DNA of 46,562 nt, from the NCBI GenBank assembly GCA_028343615.1, contig JAOLZA010000017.1, positions 1 to 46,562 on the forward strand, written 5' to 3'. A program made the position numbers and the translations under genes. The DNA comes from Verrucomicrobiota bacterium (GTDB lineage Bacteria; Verrucomicrobiota; Verrucomicrobiia; Limisphaerales; UBA1100). Positions 33,572 to 43,291 of this stretch are shown here, piece after piece (the stretch's first letter is position 1; each line of letters opens with the position of its first letter). A model generated the notes under the pieces. That model ran no database searches. It saw only the letters and a list, made by a program, of their open reading frames with translations, and was not told the origin of the DNA.

Positions 33572-34510
33572 ATGTCTGAATCCAAACCCAACGAGCGTGG
33601 CTCGAATGGTTCCAGTGGCTCCAATTCTAATGGGGAGTTGAAGATTTATTTTCTTCCGAATTTGTTGACGGCGGGGAATTTGTTTTGTGGGTTTTTGGCA
33701 CTGACAATTATTGTGGGAGCACCGTCGTTGTACGAGTGGGACCCAACGAAGTATTCGGCGTTTGGTGATCAATTTATTGCGGCAAAACAGGCGATTTACT
33801 GGGCGTTGGAATTGATTTTGCTGGCGTGTGTGTTTGATGTGTTGGACGGGCGCGTAGCTCGATTGGGGGGGTATGACAGTCCGTTCGGGCGAGAGTTTGA
33901 TTCGTTGGCGGATGTGGTTTCTTTCGGGATTGTGCCGGCGTTTCTGGTGCATCGGGTGGTGTTGGGCGATGTGTTTCATAAATCACCAGAGATGGGGTGG
34001 GGGATAGCGTCGATTTATGTGATTTGCGGGGCACTGCGGCTGGCGCGGTTCAATTGTTATTCGGCCATTGAGGATGAACGCAAGGCGCGGGGTGAGATGG
34101 CGGGGAGTCATTCGAGGGAGTTCATGGGATTCCCTATTCCAGCGGCGGCAGGGTTGGTGGCGAGTATCACTTATTTTTTGATTTGGTTTGAGGATAAAGG
34201 GTTTACACAGGGCGACTGGAAATTCGCGCTGCCGGTTTTGCTGCTATTTCTATCGGCGATGATGGTGAGCAAGGTGGCCTATCCGACTTTCAAGAAAGTA
34301 AACCTGCGAGGGTCGCGTTCATTTTTCTTTATGGTGATCGCCGCAGTGGGAATCGGGCTGGTGGCGACGGTGGGGCGGAAGTACGCGCTACCGATTGGCG
34401 CGCCGTTAATTTTTATTGTGTATCTCGTGTACGGCTTTGTGCGGCCGTGGATGCCGCATCGCACGCGGCGCGAGATTGAGGAGGATTTGCCGGCGGAAAA
34501 CGGAGGGTAG
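33572..34510 (+). CDS. pssA: CDP-diacylglycerol-serine O-phosphatidyltransferase
   Basis: An integral membrane enzyme that makes phosphatidylserine, the precursor of phosphatidylethanolamine. The 312-residue protein has the CDP-alcohol phosphotransferase signature: DVLDGRVAR, then G and two spaced Asp residues in FGREFDSLADVVSFG. About seven hydrophobic segments follow the FLPNLLTAGNLFCGFLAL first helix. A Ser/Gly/Asn-rich tail of about 25 residues precedes it. The ATG at 33572 is preceded by a GAGG (33563-33566) at a workable Shine-Dalgarno distance, unlike the leaderless-looking genes nearby; the upstream in-frame start at 33551 is less likely. The FGIVPA motif is typical of PssA rather than PgsA. 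Confidence 0.92.
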   Translation: MSESKPNERGSNGSSGSNSNGELKIYFLPNLLTAGNLFCGFLALTIIVGAPSLYEWDPTKYSAFGDQFIAAKQAIYWALELILLACVFDVLDGRVARLGGYDSPFGREFDSLADVVSFGIVPAFLVHRVVLGDVFHKSPEMGWGIASIYVICGALRLARFNCYSAIEDERKARGEMAGSHSREFMGFPIPAAAGLVASITYFLIWFEDKGFTQGDWKFALPVLLLFLSAMMVSKVAYPTFKKVNLRGSRSFFFMVIAAVGIGLVATVGRKYALPIGAPLIFIVYLVYGFVRPWMPHRTRREIEEDLPAENGG

Positions 34511-34531
34511 ATTGAGCCTCCGGCGCGTACG

Positions 34532-36892
34532 CTATTTTTGTTTTGAGGATTTTATTTTTTCGTCGATAGCTTTTTTGATGCCGCCGTCTTTGAGCTTTTC
34601 AAGCTTTTCGAGTTCTTCCGTGACTTCTGTTAAATCTTCCCACGGCTGCCTGAGCTTGGCGCTGAGCAGCGGAACGATGATTTGGGCAGCTTCGGGTTGC
34701 TTGGGGGGGGTTGCAAAATAGTTAATACTGGCGAATTTTTTCAGCGTTCCGGTTTGGGCCTCGGCCCATTTCTCAAGCGGACTGATAATTTCCCCATCGG
34801 TGATGCCCGCTTGTTTCAGACTGTTCGCGAATTGTCGCGCAAGAGTCTGTTCTTTATATAGAATGTTCTCTTTAACTTCCCTGATCTCTGAGGGTAATCC
34901 TTCGAGGCGGCTTTCGAGAGAGCTAATGATAATTTCGGAATCCAGTTGGCGGCGGTAGCTGACAAACCAGTCACTGCCGGCGGCCTGATTGCGGGCGTAT
35001 TGGCGCGCGCGTTCGGCGAAGGCGCGCAGCTCGGTGTCATCGGGCGTGACGGGGTTGATGCGCCCAGTGACGTGTAGCACGTAACCGGCGATAGTGTTGG
35101 AATCGTCGCCGGCGTATTCGAGATAGTCGGTGAGGTTTTCTTTTTCAGGGCCGACCTTACTTTGTTGCCCTTGTTCGAAACTGTATAGCGCACCTTGCAG
35201 TGTGGTGGGGGGCACGAAACCTTTCAGCAAATCAACAAGGTTGGTGTCGGCTTCGGCGTTTAGTGAAAAAGGTGGGAGGGTGACAACGCTAAGCCCGGCA
35301 TTGGTGGCGGAGTGAATGAAGGGGCGACCTTCTTTGAGGTTGGCTGTGGCGGTGGCTTGGAATTTTTCGCCTGCCTCGCGTGCCAAACGGCGGGTTTCGG
35401 ATTTAAGGAATTCTTCGTCAACTTTTTTTTGCTCATCCTTGGTGAGCTCGGCATATTGACGTATTTTTAAGGGGATAATCTCCTGCAAGCCGAGAATGTA
35501 AATACTTTCGGGAGAATACACGGCACTCTCGAGGAGTTTGCCTGCCTTAAGAGAGGAAGAAAAGGCGGCGTCGATGAGGACTGTGGGCAAATCTTCGGGT
35601 GGGGCTTTGCGGCTGAAGGTGGCGGTTTGCACCTCGAGGTTGAACTGGCGGGCGGTAGCCCACAGGTTGGTGGTGGCATAGGGGCGGCCGCCCGGCGGGA
35701 ACAGGGCCTTGCGGAAAGCTTTAGCCTGGGCTCGCGCGGCAGCGTCGGAGTCAAGGAAAATTCGGTCGCCCAAGGTCTTATTTTGTGCGCCCAAAATCTG
35801 CTCACCAAAGGGCGTTTTGCGGACTTCTTCCTCGGCGCGGGCAAGAAGGTTGGTGGCGTTGATGGGCAGTGCGGTACCGTTGGTTTCGGTAATTCGGTTG
35901 GTGGTGGTGTTGTGCAGTTCAATGAGTTTCTGCACTTGATCATCAAATTTCAATTCCTTGCGGATGTCGCCTTCGAAATCTGCGAGGGCGAGTTTCACGT
36001 AGGCGATGGTTCGGCGCACGGGCACCTGATATTGAACGGCGACTTGATTGAAATGGTTGGTGAACCCTTCAGCTTTTGTGATATTCGCATAGTTGGTCGC
36101 GCTGGCGGTGTGGTTGGTGAGGGAAACGAACGCGGCTTCAACGGCGTACTCTCGATTTTGTTGCGCGAGGGTTTCGGCCATATCCGTATCGGGCCAAAAC
36201 CCGGCACTGCGGGTCATCATTGCATTGAGCTGCAAGAGCATGAGTCGGTTGCGCAAGTAATCTTCGAATTGTTCCTGCCCGATGCGGCCTTTCTTGATGA
36301 ATCCGCCTTTATTCAGTTGTTTCAGTAGTTGGTCGTATTGGTCGGCGTTGTATTCCTGCGCACCGGTGAGGTTTTGCACCATGGAATTCCGCGCGGCGTT
36401 TACAGCACTGTCGCTTATCCTAATGCCCAGTTGTTTTTTGTTTTTGGCCAAGGTCAACTGGCGTAGTCGAATACGGGCACGGTATTCCAAACTGTTGATG
36501 TCATTGTAGTTGTCGCCATTGAGATCGATGTGACGTGAATTTCCGGCTATGCGACTGGCGCTGGTGGTTGCCAGTACGTCCGGAGATCGCATCAATTGCA
36601 TCACCTGCTGAAAGGCTTCCTGCTCATTGCCACCCACCACTTGCAAGGCTTCTTGGATGCGACCGGCTTGCGTGAGCCTTTTTACCAAAGATTGTCGCTG
36701 GCGCAATTCAATGACTTCATTGAGAAGGATTTCGCTTCGTGCTTGTTCTACTGCGGCGGCATCAGCGGTTATCGTGCCACCGGTGTCAAATGGGTCAAAA
36801 TCGGGCGTGAAAAAGACGACAAAGCTGATGACGATCACAATAATGATCACGATCCAGAGCGGCTGCGAGTGTTTACGAAAGGTTCCAAACAT
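34532..36892 (-). CDS. PpiD/SurA-N-like membrane-anchored periplasmic chaperone
   Basis: The 786-residue protein has a short cytoplasmic start, one transmembrane helix (about 13-29: LWIVIIIVIVISFVVFF), and a long, mostly helical extracytoplasmic part. This layout, with the FxxYLRNRLMLLQL helix near 220-235, matches the SurA_N/PpiD family that assists outer-membrane or exported protein folding. I cannot find a clear parvulin peptidyl-prolyl isomerase domain in the middle, so it may be a chaperone without isomerase activity. It ends with a Lys-rich tail. It is convergent with pssA (21 bases between stops). Confidence 0.75.
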   Translation of the reverse strand: MFGTFRKHSQPLWIVIIIVIVISFVVFFTPDFDPFDTGGTITADAAAVEQARSEILLNEVIELRQRQSLVKRLTQAGRIQEALQVVGGNEQEAFQQVMQLMRSPDVLATTSASRIAGNSRHIDLNGDNYNDINSLEYRARIRLRQLTLAKNKKQLGIRISDSAVNAARNSMVQNLTGAQEYNADQYDQLLKQLNKGGFIKKGRIGQEQFEDYLRNRLMLLQLNAMMTRSAGFWPDTDMAETLAQQNREYAVEAAFVSLTNHTASATNYANITKAEGFTNHFNQVAVQYQVPVRRTIAYVKLALADFEGDIRKELKFDDQVQKLIELHNTTTNRITETNGTALPINATNLLARAEEEVRKTPFGEQILGAQNKTLGDRIFLDSDAAARAQAKAFRKALFPPGGRPYATTNLWATARQFNLEVQTATFSRKAPPEDLPTVLIDAAFSSSLKAGKLLESAVYSPESIYILGLQEIIPLKIRQYAELTKDEQKKVDEEFLKSETRRLAREAGEKFQATATANLKEGRPFIHSATNAGLSVVTLPPFSLNAEADTNLVDLLKGFVPPTTLQGALYSFEQGQQSKVGPEKENLTDYLEYAGDDSNTIAGYVLHVTGRINPVTPDDTELRAFAERARQYARNQAAGSDWFVSYRRQLDSEIIISSLESRLEGLPSEIREVKENILYKEQTLARQFANSLKQAGITDGEIISPLEKWAEAQTGTLKKFASINYFATPPKQPEAAQIIVPLLSAKLRQPWEDLTEVTEELEKLEKLKDGGIKKAIDEKIKSSKQK

Positions 36893-36915
36893 AGGCTTGT
36901 AAAATGAGACGCGAA

Positions 36916-36944
36916 CGCATAGCGCACCGCCTTCGGTGGGTCAA
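36916..36944 (-). promoter_or_regulatory. Candidate promoter of the PpiD-like gene
   Basis: Minus strand: TTGACC (36939-36944), 17-base spacer, TATGCG (36916-36921, weak last two positions). The ATG is 23 bases downstream, so this would give a short leader rather than a leaderless mRNA. Confidence 0.35.
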
Positions 36945-37006
36945 ACCAATTTCCCCGCCAAATCGCTTTACAACCCACCGCGCCGGTGCAAAGCTTCCGG
37001 CCTATC

Positions 37007-37390
37007 ATGACACGGCAAACGGGTATCCTTATTGTTTTCCTCACTGCGCTGCTGTTGGGCGGCTGCGCCCGCGCCACACTCACCAACCTCTCGGTCAACA
37101 ACCAGCCGCGCGACGCCAATGGCCTCTATCGCGTGGAGATCATTTGGGAAAACAACGCGAATACAGTGCGGCACGAGACGGTGCAGCCGGTGGTTTTGGT
37201 GGGCACCAACGCCTTTCCCATGCAACGCACCGCACTGGTTTCCAACCGCTGGGAAACTCTCCTGCCCGTGGCGCCAGACGCGCAGGGCGTGACCTATCGC
37301 ATTCGCGTGGACTGGAAATTCAACGCCATTCCAGTTCCCGAGGCCAATAGTAAAATGTCCAAATCCTTTCAGCTCCAGATTAAGGACTGA
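37007..37390 (+). CDS. Small predicted lipoprotein, YcfL-like in layout
   Basis: The 127-residue product has a signal segment and lipobox LLGGC (Cys about 20). A compact domain follows with VNNQPRDANGLYRVEIIWENN and WKFNAIPVPEANSK. This looks like an immunoglobulin-type beta sandwich, but I cannot place it in a known family with confidence. The ATG at 37007 gives a typical lipoprotein N-terminus (MTRQTGILIVFL); a GTG at 36986 would add seven residues. It stands alone between the PpiD-like gene and the purine operon. Confidence 0.68.
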   Translation: MTRQTGILIVFLTALLLGGCARATLTNLSVNNQPRDANGLYRVEIIWENNANTVRHETVQPVVLVGTNAFPMQRTALVSNRWETLLPVAPDAQGVTYRIRVDWKFNAIPVPEANSKMSKSFQLQIKD

Positions 37391-37484
37391 ACGCCACCCC
37401 GGTTTCCTGTCAATAATCCCAATAAAAGCCCCTTGACCAAGGGCGGGCAAATGCTGTCTTTGAGGGCGCAGCCTTTTGTAAGGA

Positions 37485-37724
37485 ATGAAAGTCAAAGTCA
37501 TCATTACCCCTAAGCGCGCAGTGCTCGATCCGCAGGGCAAAACCGTGCAGACCGCCCTCGAACACATGGGTTGCTCTGGCGTGAGCGACGTGCGCATCGG
37601 CAAATACATTGAAATCGAAATGGACGGCGACCGCGAAACCGTCGAAGTCAAGCTCAGCGAATACGCCGACAAATTTCTCGCCAATCCTAATATCGAAGAT
37701 TACCGGCTAGTTTTCGAGGACTGA
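37485..37724 (+). CDS. purS: Phosphoribosylformylglycinamidine synthase subunit PurS
   Basis: The 79-residue protein has the family features [27 protein letters not shown] and [12 protein letters not shown]. It is the small structural subunit of the three-part FGAM synthase (PurS, PurQ and small PurL), needed to couple glutaminase to synthetase. It is the first gene of the purine operon and shares one base with purQ (TGATG). The 94-base gap upstream contains TTGACC at 37433-37438 inside a weak CCCTT/AAGGG hairpin, but no convincing -10 box. AAGGA sits very close to the start codon. Confidence 0.95.
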   Translation: MKVKVIITPKRAVLDPQGKTVQTALEHMGCSGVSDVRIGKYIEIEMDGDRETVEVKLSEYADKFLANPNIEDYRLVFED

Positions 37725-38431
37725 TGAAGTTCGCCGTCCTCCAGTTCCCCGGCTCCAATTGCGATCAGGATTGCGTGCACGTGCTACGCTCGGTGTTCGG
37801 TTATCCCACGCGGTTGCTCTGGCACAAGGAATACTCAGTGGGCGACGCTGATGCGGTGTTCATCCCCGGCGGTTTCAGCTATGGCGATTATCTTCGTACC
37901 GGTTCCATCGCGCGCTTTAGCCCCGTGATGGGTGCGGTCAAGGAATTCGCCGATAATGGCGGCCTTGTACTTGGAATCTGCAATGGGTTTCAAATTCTGT
38001 GCGAAGCGGGCTTGCTCCCCGGTGCACTCATTCGCAATCGTTCTTTGCAGTTTCGCTGTGAACACGTTTACTTGCAAGTGGCCTCCCACAATTCTCCTTT
38101 TACCGGCCAGATCCCAGAAGGCAAAAATCTCCGCATCCCTATCGCTCACGGCGAAGGTAATTATTTTTGTGACGACGAAACCCTGCAGTCACTCGAGGGC
38201 AACGACCAAGTTCTGTTCCGGTACGTCGACGCAGAAGGCGACCTCACCGACCACGCCAACCCCAACGGATCACGTGCCAATATCGCCGGTATCTGCAACG
38301 AGAAACGCAATGTCGGCGGAATGATGCCCCACCCAGAACGTGCCTCCGAAGCTGTCCTCGGTGGCGATGATGGCCGCCTCATTTTCCAAAGTCTCATCAC
38401 CGCCCTGGAAAACCAACCCACCCTCGCTTGA
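37724..38431 (+). CDS. purQ: Phosphoribosylformylglycinamidine synthase glutaminase subunit PurQ
   Basis: A class I glutamine amidotransferase that supplies ammonia to PurL for conversion of FGAR to FGAM. The 235-residue protein has the start [15 protein letters not shown], the nucleophile elbow GICNGFQIL, and the catalytic His/Glu pair in PHPERASE. Length is normal for the separate PurQ subunit. One-base overlaps with both purS and purL should keep the three subunits in balance. Confidence 0.96.
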   Translation: MKFAVLQFPGSNCDQDCVHVLRSVFGYPTRLLWHKEYSVGDADAVFIPGGFSYGDYLRTGSIARFSPVMGAVKEFADNGGLVLGICNGFQILCEAGLLPGALIRNRSLQFRCEHVYLQVASHNSPFTGQIPEGKNLRIPIAHGEGNYFCDDETLQSLEGNDQVLFRYVDAEGDLTDHANPNGSRANIAGICNEKRNVGGMMPHPERASEAVLGGDDGRLIFQSLITALENQPTLA

Positions 38432-40755
38432 TGCCCTCCGATCCCGCCATTACGCCGGAATTAGTTGCCGAGCACAACCTCACCCCGGAGGAGTATGAGG
38501 GCATCTTGGAATTGCTCGGAAGGGAACCAAACTACACAGAGCTGGGCATCTTCAGCGTAATGTGGAGCGAGCATTGTTCGTATAAAAACACGCGCGCTTT
38601 ACTAAAGGGGTTTCCAACGCAATCACCACGCGTGCTCGTTGCGGCGGGTGAGGAGAACGCCGGCATTCTCGATATCGGCGACGACCTCGCCATTTCATTT
38701 AAAATCGAAAGCCACAATCATCCCAGCGCTGTGGAGCCCTTCCAAGGCGCGGCTACTGGCGTGGGTGGCATCATTCGCGATATTTTCACAATGGGAGCGA
38801 GGCCGGTGTGCGCCATCAATTCTCTGCGCTTTGGCGAGCTTGGCAATGCCGATGTGCGAAGGCTCTTTCGCGGCGTGGTCAGTGGCATCGCGCATTATGG
38901 AAATTGCTTTGGCATTCCAACCGTCGGCGGTGAGGTTTATTTTGATAAAAGCTACGAGGGTAATCCGCTCGTGAATGCTTTTGCGTTGGGCGTGTTGCGG
39001 CACGACCAAATTGCTCGCGGCGCGGCAAAGGGTGTCGGCAATCCCGTTTTCTATGTCGGCCCCGCCACAGGGCGTGATGGCCTTGCGGGTGCGGCGTTTG
39101 CTTCGCAGGATCTCACGGAGGAATCGGCCGAGCACCAGCGCGGTGCGGTGCAAGTGGGTGATCCGTTTATGGAAAAGCTCTGTATGGAAGCCTGCCTTGA
39201 ATTGCTGGCCACCGGCGCGGTGGCGGGCATTCAGGATATGGGCGCAGCAGGGCTCACGTGCTCTACTTGTGAAACGGCGGCACGCGGCGGGACGGGTATT
39301 GAGATTGATTTGGCAAAGGTGCCGCAGCGCAGTCCGGATATGACGCCGTATGAAATTTTGCTCAGCGAATCGCAGGAACGAATGCTCATCATTGTCGAGC
39401 AAGGTCGTGAGGAGGAGGTGAAACGAATCTTCGACAAATGGGATTTGCCGTGGGCCGAAATCGGCAACGTCACGGGCACTGGCCAAATGGTCGTAAAAAA
39501 TCACGGACAAATGGTCGTGGACCTTCCTGCCAGTAAGCTTGCCGATGATGCTCCTATTTATCATCGCGAAGCCACGGAGCCTAAGTACCTTGCCGCCGTG
39601 CGCGCCTTCACGCTGGAAGGCATTGACGATTTGGACGACCCTACCGCCGCGCTTGGCAAGCTGCTCAAGTGGCCGACCATCGCCTCCAAGAATTGGGTGT
39701 ATCGTCAGTACGACCATATGGTGCGCGCCAACACGATGGTTAATCCCGGCAGTGACGCCGCCGTCATTCGCATTAAGGCCGACAGTATTCCCGGTGCTGG
39801 CAACAGAAAAGATGGCAATGGCGACTTCCCAGAAAAGCTCCTCGCCCTCGCGGTCGATTGTAATGCCACGCACGTTTATCTCGATCCATTCGAGGGTGCG
39901 AAAGCCGCGGTCGCCGAGTGCGCCCGCAACCTCGCGTGTAGCGGCGCTACCCCGATTGGCTCCACGGATAATCTAAACTTTGGCAATCCGCACAATCCTG
40001 AGTTGTTTTGGCAACTCAAAGAATCCGTGCGCGGCTTGGCAGAAGGCTGCGCGGCATTTGATGCGCCGGTTACCGGCGGAAACGTTAGTCTCTACAACCA
40101 AAACCCCGAAGGAGCTATCGACCCAACGCCCACGATGGCGATGGTGGGCCTCATCGAAGACGCGGCCCATGTGACGACGCAGTGGTTTAAGGACGAATAC
40201 GACGCAATCATTTTATTGGGCGAACCGCTGGACGCAGAGGATGCGCTTCACGGCCTTGGCGGTTCGGCGTTTTTGCAGGTATTGCACGATCAAAAAACCG
40301 GCAAGCCGTCGCGCTGCAATCTGGAAACCGAACGCACCCTCGGTACCACGCTGCTGGGCCTCATCCAAAGTGGCCTCGTAAAAGGAGCGCACGATTGTGC
40401 TGAGGGCGGTCTTGCGGTGGCGTTGGCAGAGTGTTGCTTCTCTGAACTGGAAGGCCGCAACACGCCGCGCTTCATCGGTGCAGAAATTGATTTGAGTAAA
40501 CTGGAGAGTGAGCGCCTCGACGCGCTGTTGTTTGGCGAAACCCTTGGGCGCATTGTCATCACCACCTCGGAGCTGGACTCCGTGAAGGCCATCGAGCGTG
40601 CCGACTTGATGGGTGTGTCCGCGCGGCGCATCGGCACGGTGGGCAAGGTGAAAGGCGCGGTTTTGAAAATTAAGTCGACGACCGGCGAGTGGTCATGGGA
40701 GGTTGCTCGTTTACACGACCTTTGGTGGAACTCCATCGACAACGCAATGGCCTAA
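38431..40755 (+). CDS. purL: Phosphoribosylformylglycinamidine synthase, small PurL type
   Basis: The ATP-dependent synthetase of purine synthesis step 4. The 774-residue length identifies the small form that works with PurS and PurQ. Landmarks are [39 protein letters not shown], the [14 protein letters not shown] loop, and [11 protein letters not shown] in the second half. The ATG at 38431 overlaps the purQ stop by one base; a TTG one codon earlier is not needed. Fourteen bases separate it from purF. Confidence 0.96.
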   Translation: MPSDPAITPELVAEHNLTPEEYEGILELLGREPNYTELGIFSVMWSEHCSYKNTRALLKGFPTQSPRVLVAAGEENAGILDIGDDLAISFKIESHNHPSAVEPFQGAATGVGGIIRDIFTMGARPVCAINSLRFGELGNADVRRLFRGVVSGIAHYGNCFGIPTVGGEVYFDKSYEGNPLVNAFALGVLRHDQIARGAAKGVGNPVFYVGPATGRDGLAGAAFASQDLTEESAEHQRGAVQVGDPFMEKLCMEACLELLATGAVAGIQDMGAAGLTCSTCETAARGGTGIEIDLAKVPQRSPDMTPYEILLSESQERMLIIVEQGREEEVKRIFDKWDLPWAEIGNVTGTGQMVVKNHGQMVVDLPASKLADDAPIYHREATEPKYLAAVRAFTLEGIDDLDDPTAALGKLLKWPTIASKNWVYRQYDHMVRANTMVNPGSDAAVIRIKADSIPGAGNRKDGNGDFPEKLLALAVDCNATHVYLDPFEGAKAAVAECARNLACSGATPIGSTDNLNFGNPHNPELFWQLKESVRGLAEGCAAFDAPVTGGNVSLYNQNPEGAIDPTPTMAMVGLIEDAAHVTTQWFKDEYDAIILLGEPLDAEDALHGLGGSAFLQVLHDQKTGKPSRCNLETERTLGTTLLGLIQSGLVKGAHDCAEGGLAVALAECCFSELEGRNTPRFIGAEIDLSKLESERLDALLFGETLGRIVITTSELDSVKAIERADLMGVSARRIGTVGKVKGAVLKIKSTTGEWSWEVARLHDLWWNSIDNAMA

Positions 40756-40769
40756 CAAATAAACGTGGG

Positions 40770-42227
40770 ATGAGCGACGAACAGGATTACCCCAAGCATT
40801 ACTGCGGCGTTTTCGGCGTGCACGGTCATCCCAACGCCGCTGAGTTAACGTACTACGGGCTGTATGCGCTGCAGCATCGCGGCCAAGAAAGCGCCGGCAT
40901 CGTTTCCTACGACGGCACGCAGTTTCGCGAGCACAAAGGGATGGGCCTTGTGCCGCAGGTTTTCAAAGGCAATGTGCTGCACGATTTGGTAGGGCATGCC
41001 GCCATTGGCCACGCACGCTATTCCACCACCGGCAGTTCCAACATTGGCAACGCGCAGCCGCTCACGGTGGATTGTTCGCGCGGTCAAATTTCCATCGCCC
41101 ACAATGGTAACCTCACTAACGCCGCTATCTTGCGCGAGGAACTTGAAGAGGGCGGCTCTATTTTTCAAACCACGGTCGATAGCGAAATCGTTTTACACTG
41201 GCTTGCCCGACCCGCCAGCAATGGCGAGAACATACTGGTCAGCACCATTCGTAAACTCGAAGGAGCGTACTCGCTCATTGTTCTCACCGAAAACGAAATG
41301 ATCGGCGTGCGCGATCCGCACGGCTTCCGTCCGCTGTGTATCGGCCAGCTCGCAAGTGGCGCGTACGTACTCAGTAGCGAAACGTGCGCGTTGGATTTGA
41401 TTGAGGCGAAGTTCGTGCGGGACGTGGATCCGGGCGAGATTGTCATTATCAATGACGATGGGCTGCGTAGCATCCAAGCCTTCCCCGAACAAGAGAAGCA
41501 CTCGTTCTGTATTTTCGAGTACGTCTACTTTTCGCGGCCGGATAGCAATCTCGATGGGCGCAATGTTTATAAAGTGCGCGTGGATATGGGGCGCGAGTTG
41601 GCACGCGAAAATCCCATCGAAGCCGACATCGTCGTGCCCATTCCCGACAGCGGCAACTGCGCCGCGCTGGGTTACGCGCTGGAAAGCGGCCTTTCCTATG
41701 AGATGGCGTTTGTTCGTAACCACTATGTGGGCCGTAGCTTTCTGCAACCGAGCCAGCTCATTCGCGATTTTAATGTGCGAGTGAAGCTCAACCTCATCAC
41801 TGATTTGGTGAAGGATAAACGTGTCATCATTGTGGACGATTCGATCGTGCGTGGTACCACTTGCCAAAAGCGCGTGAACAGCCTCAAAGAAGCCGGTGCC
41901 AAAGAAGTGCACGTTCTCGTGAGTTGTCCGCCGCACAAAAATCCGTGTGTGTACGGAATCGATTTTCCAGACCGCAGCAAGTTGATGGCCGCCAATAATA
42001 CGATTGAAGAAATTTGCACGTATCTCAATGCCGACTCGCTGAATTACCTTTCGCAAGAGGGTATGGTGCGAGCCACGGGCAAACCAAAGGAATCGTTTTG
42101 TATGGCGTGTTACGATGGGAATTATCCGGTGAAATACGATCCCGCCGTGGACAAGCACATCATGGAACGCCAGCGCGATCGCGCCAAGAGCCTCGTGGCG
42201 GAAGACACGCAGCCCAAACTTTTGTGA
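40770..42227 (+). CDS. purF: Amidophosphoribosyltransferase
   Basis: PurF starts purine synthesis, making phosphoribosylamine from PRPP and glutamine. The 485-residue protein has an 11-residue propeptide before the nucleophile Cys12 in HYCGVFGV, which would become the N-terminus after processing. The Ntn glutaminase domain continues with LQHRGQESAGI and IGHARYSTTGSSN. The PRPP loop is VIIVDDSIVRGTT. Cysteines in FCIFEYVYF, NPCVYGID and CMAC fit the four ligands of the Bacillus-type iron-sulfur cluster. The ATG at 40770 follows purL by 14 bases; the in-frame start at 40689 lies inside purL. Confidence 0.96.
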   Translation: MSDEQDYPKHYCGVFGVHGHPNAAELTYYGLYALQHRGQESAGIVSYDGTQFREHKGMGLVPQVFKGNVLHDLVGHAAIGHARYSTTGSSNIGNAQPLTVDCSRGQISIAHNGNLTNAAILREELEEGGSIFQTTVDSEIVLHWLARPASNGENILVSTIRKLEGAYSLIVLTENEMIGVRDPHGFRPLCIGQLASGAYVLSSETCALDLIEAKFVRDVDPGEIVIINDDGLRSIQAFPEQEKHSFCIFEYVYFSRPDSNLDGRNVYKVRVDMGRELARENPIEADIVVPIPDSGNCAALGYALESGLSYEMAFVRNHYVGRSFLQPSQLIRDFNVRVKLNLITDLVKDKRVIIVDDSIVRGTTCQKRVNSLKEAGAKEVHVLVSCPPHKNPCVYGIDFPDRSKLMAANNTIEEICTYLNADSLNYLSQEGMVRATGKPKESFCMACYDGNYPVKYDPAVDKHIMERQRDRAKSLVAEDTQPKLL

Positions 42228-42235
42228 TTTATTAG

Positions 42236-43291
42236 ATGGCAAAGACAGCATACGCACAAGCCGGAGTAGACCTCGCGCTAGGCAATCAAGTGAAGGCCGG
42301 ATTGTCGCGGCTTCTTAAATCCGCTTCGCGCCCCGAAGTGCTCGGCAAAGTCGGTGGCTTCGGCGGGCTATTCGCCCTTAAGCCGGGCAAATACAAAAAT
42401 CCAGTGCTCGTGTCCAGCGTCGACGGCGTGGGCACCAAGCTTAAGGTCGCCTTTGCGATGAAGCGCCATCACACCATCGGGCAGGATCTAGTAAACCATT
42501 GCGTGGACGACATCGCGGTACTCGGCGCGGAGCCATTATTTTTCCTCGATTACTTGGGCACCGGCGTGTTGGAACCGAATGTGTTTGAGCAAATCATCGC
42601 GGGCTTCGCTCTCGGCTGCGCGGAAAATAACTGTGCCCTTATCGGGGGTGAGACGGCGCAGATGTCTACTTTTTATAAAAAAGGCGAGTACGATGTAAGT
42701 GGCACCATCGTTGGTGTGGTAGAAAAAAGTTTAATGCTCGACGGCCGCGGCATCAAACCCGGCGACGCTGTCATCGGCATCGCCAGCAGCGGCTTGCATA
42801 CCAACGGCTATTCGCTCGCGCGCAAAGTGTTTTTCGAAACCATGAAACTCAAGCCGCGCAGCCGTGTGCCCGAGCTCGGCTGCAGCGTGGGCGATGAACT
42901 GCTGAAAACCCACGTAAGCTACGGCCCGCTCGTGCAGGCGTTACTAAAAAGTTTCAACAAATCCCGCCGTGCCCGCGCAATCAAAGGGTTGGCCCACATT
43001 ACCGGCGGTGGATTCATCGACAACATACCGCGCGTTCTGCCCAAAAAATGTGGTGTCACCATCCGCCAAGGGACGTGGCCCGTGCTCCCGGTTTTTGACG
43101 TCATTCAAAAACACGGCAAAGTTTCCGCCACCGAGATGCACCAAGTATTCAACATGGGAATCGGAATGACCGCCATCGTCAGTGGCCCCAAAGCCGACGG
43201 TATCCTCCGCAGCATACGTCGCCGCGGCCACAGCGCGTGGATCATCGGTGACGTGACAAAAGGCCGTGGCAAAGTTAAATTAACAACGTGA
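42236..43291 (+). CDS. purM: Phosphoribosylformylglycinamidine cyclo-ligase (AIR synthetase)
   Basis: PurM closes the imidazole ring (FGAM to AIR). The 351-residue protein has the family motifs VSSVDGVGTKLKVA, LVNHCVDDIAVLGAEPLFFLDYLG, the GGETAQM loop and HITGGGFIDNIPR. It begins eight bases after purF and overlaps purD by four bases (GTGA), so it is part of the same operon. A short run of basic residues (NKSRRARAIKG) precedes HITGGG. Nothing else is unusual. Confidence 0.96.
   Translation: MAKTAYAQAGVDLALGNQVKAGLSRLLKSASRPEVLGKVGGFGGLFALKPGKYKNPVLVSSVDGVGTKLKVAFAMKRHHTIGQDLVNHCVDDIAVLGAEPLFFLDYLGTGVLEPNVFEQIIAGFALGCAENNCALIGGETAQMSTFYKKGEYDVSGTIVGVVEKSLMLDGRGIKPGDAVIGIASSGLHTNGYSLARKVFFETMKLKPRSRVPELGCSVGDELLKTHVSYGPLVQALLKSFNKSRRARAIKGLAHITGGGFIDNIPRVLPKKCGVTIRQGTWPVLPVFDVIQKHGKVSATEMHQVFNMGIGMTAIVSGPKADGILRSIRRRGHSAWIIGDVTKGRGKVKLTT

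Noticed and set aside
37430-37443. CCCTT/AAGGG hairpin before purS as a terminator or riboswitch
   Set aside because: The stem has only five pairs with a four-base loop and no T run, and the 94-base gap is too short and unstructured by eye for a purine riboswitch aptamer.
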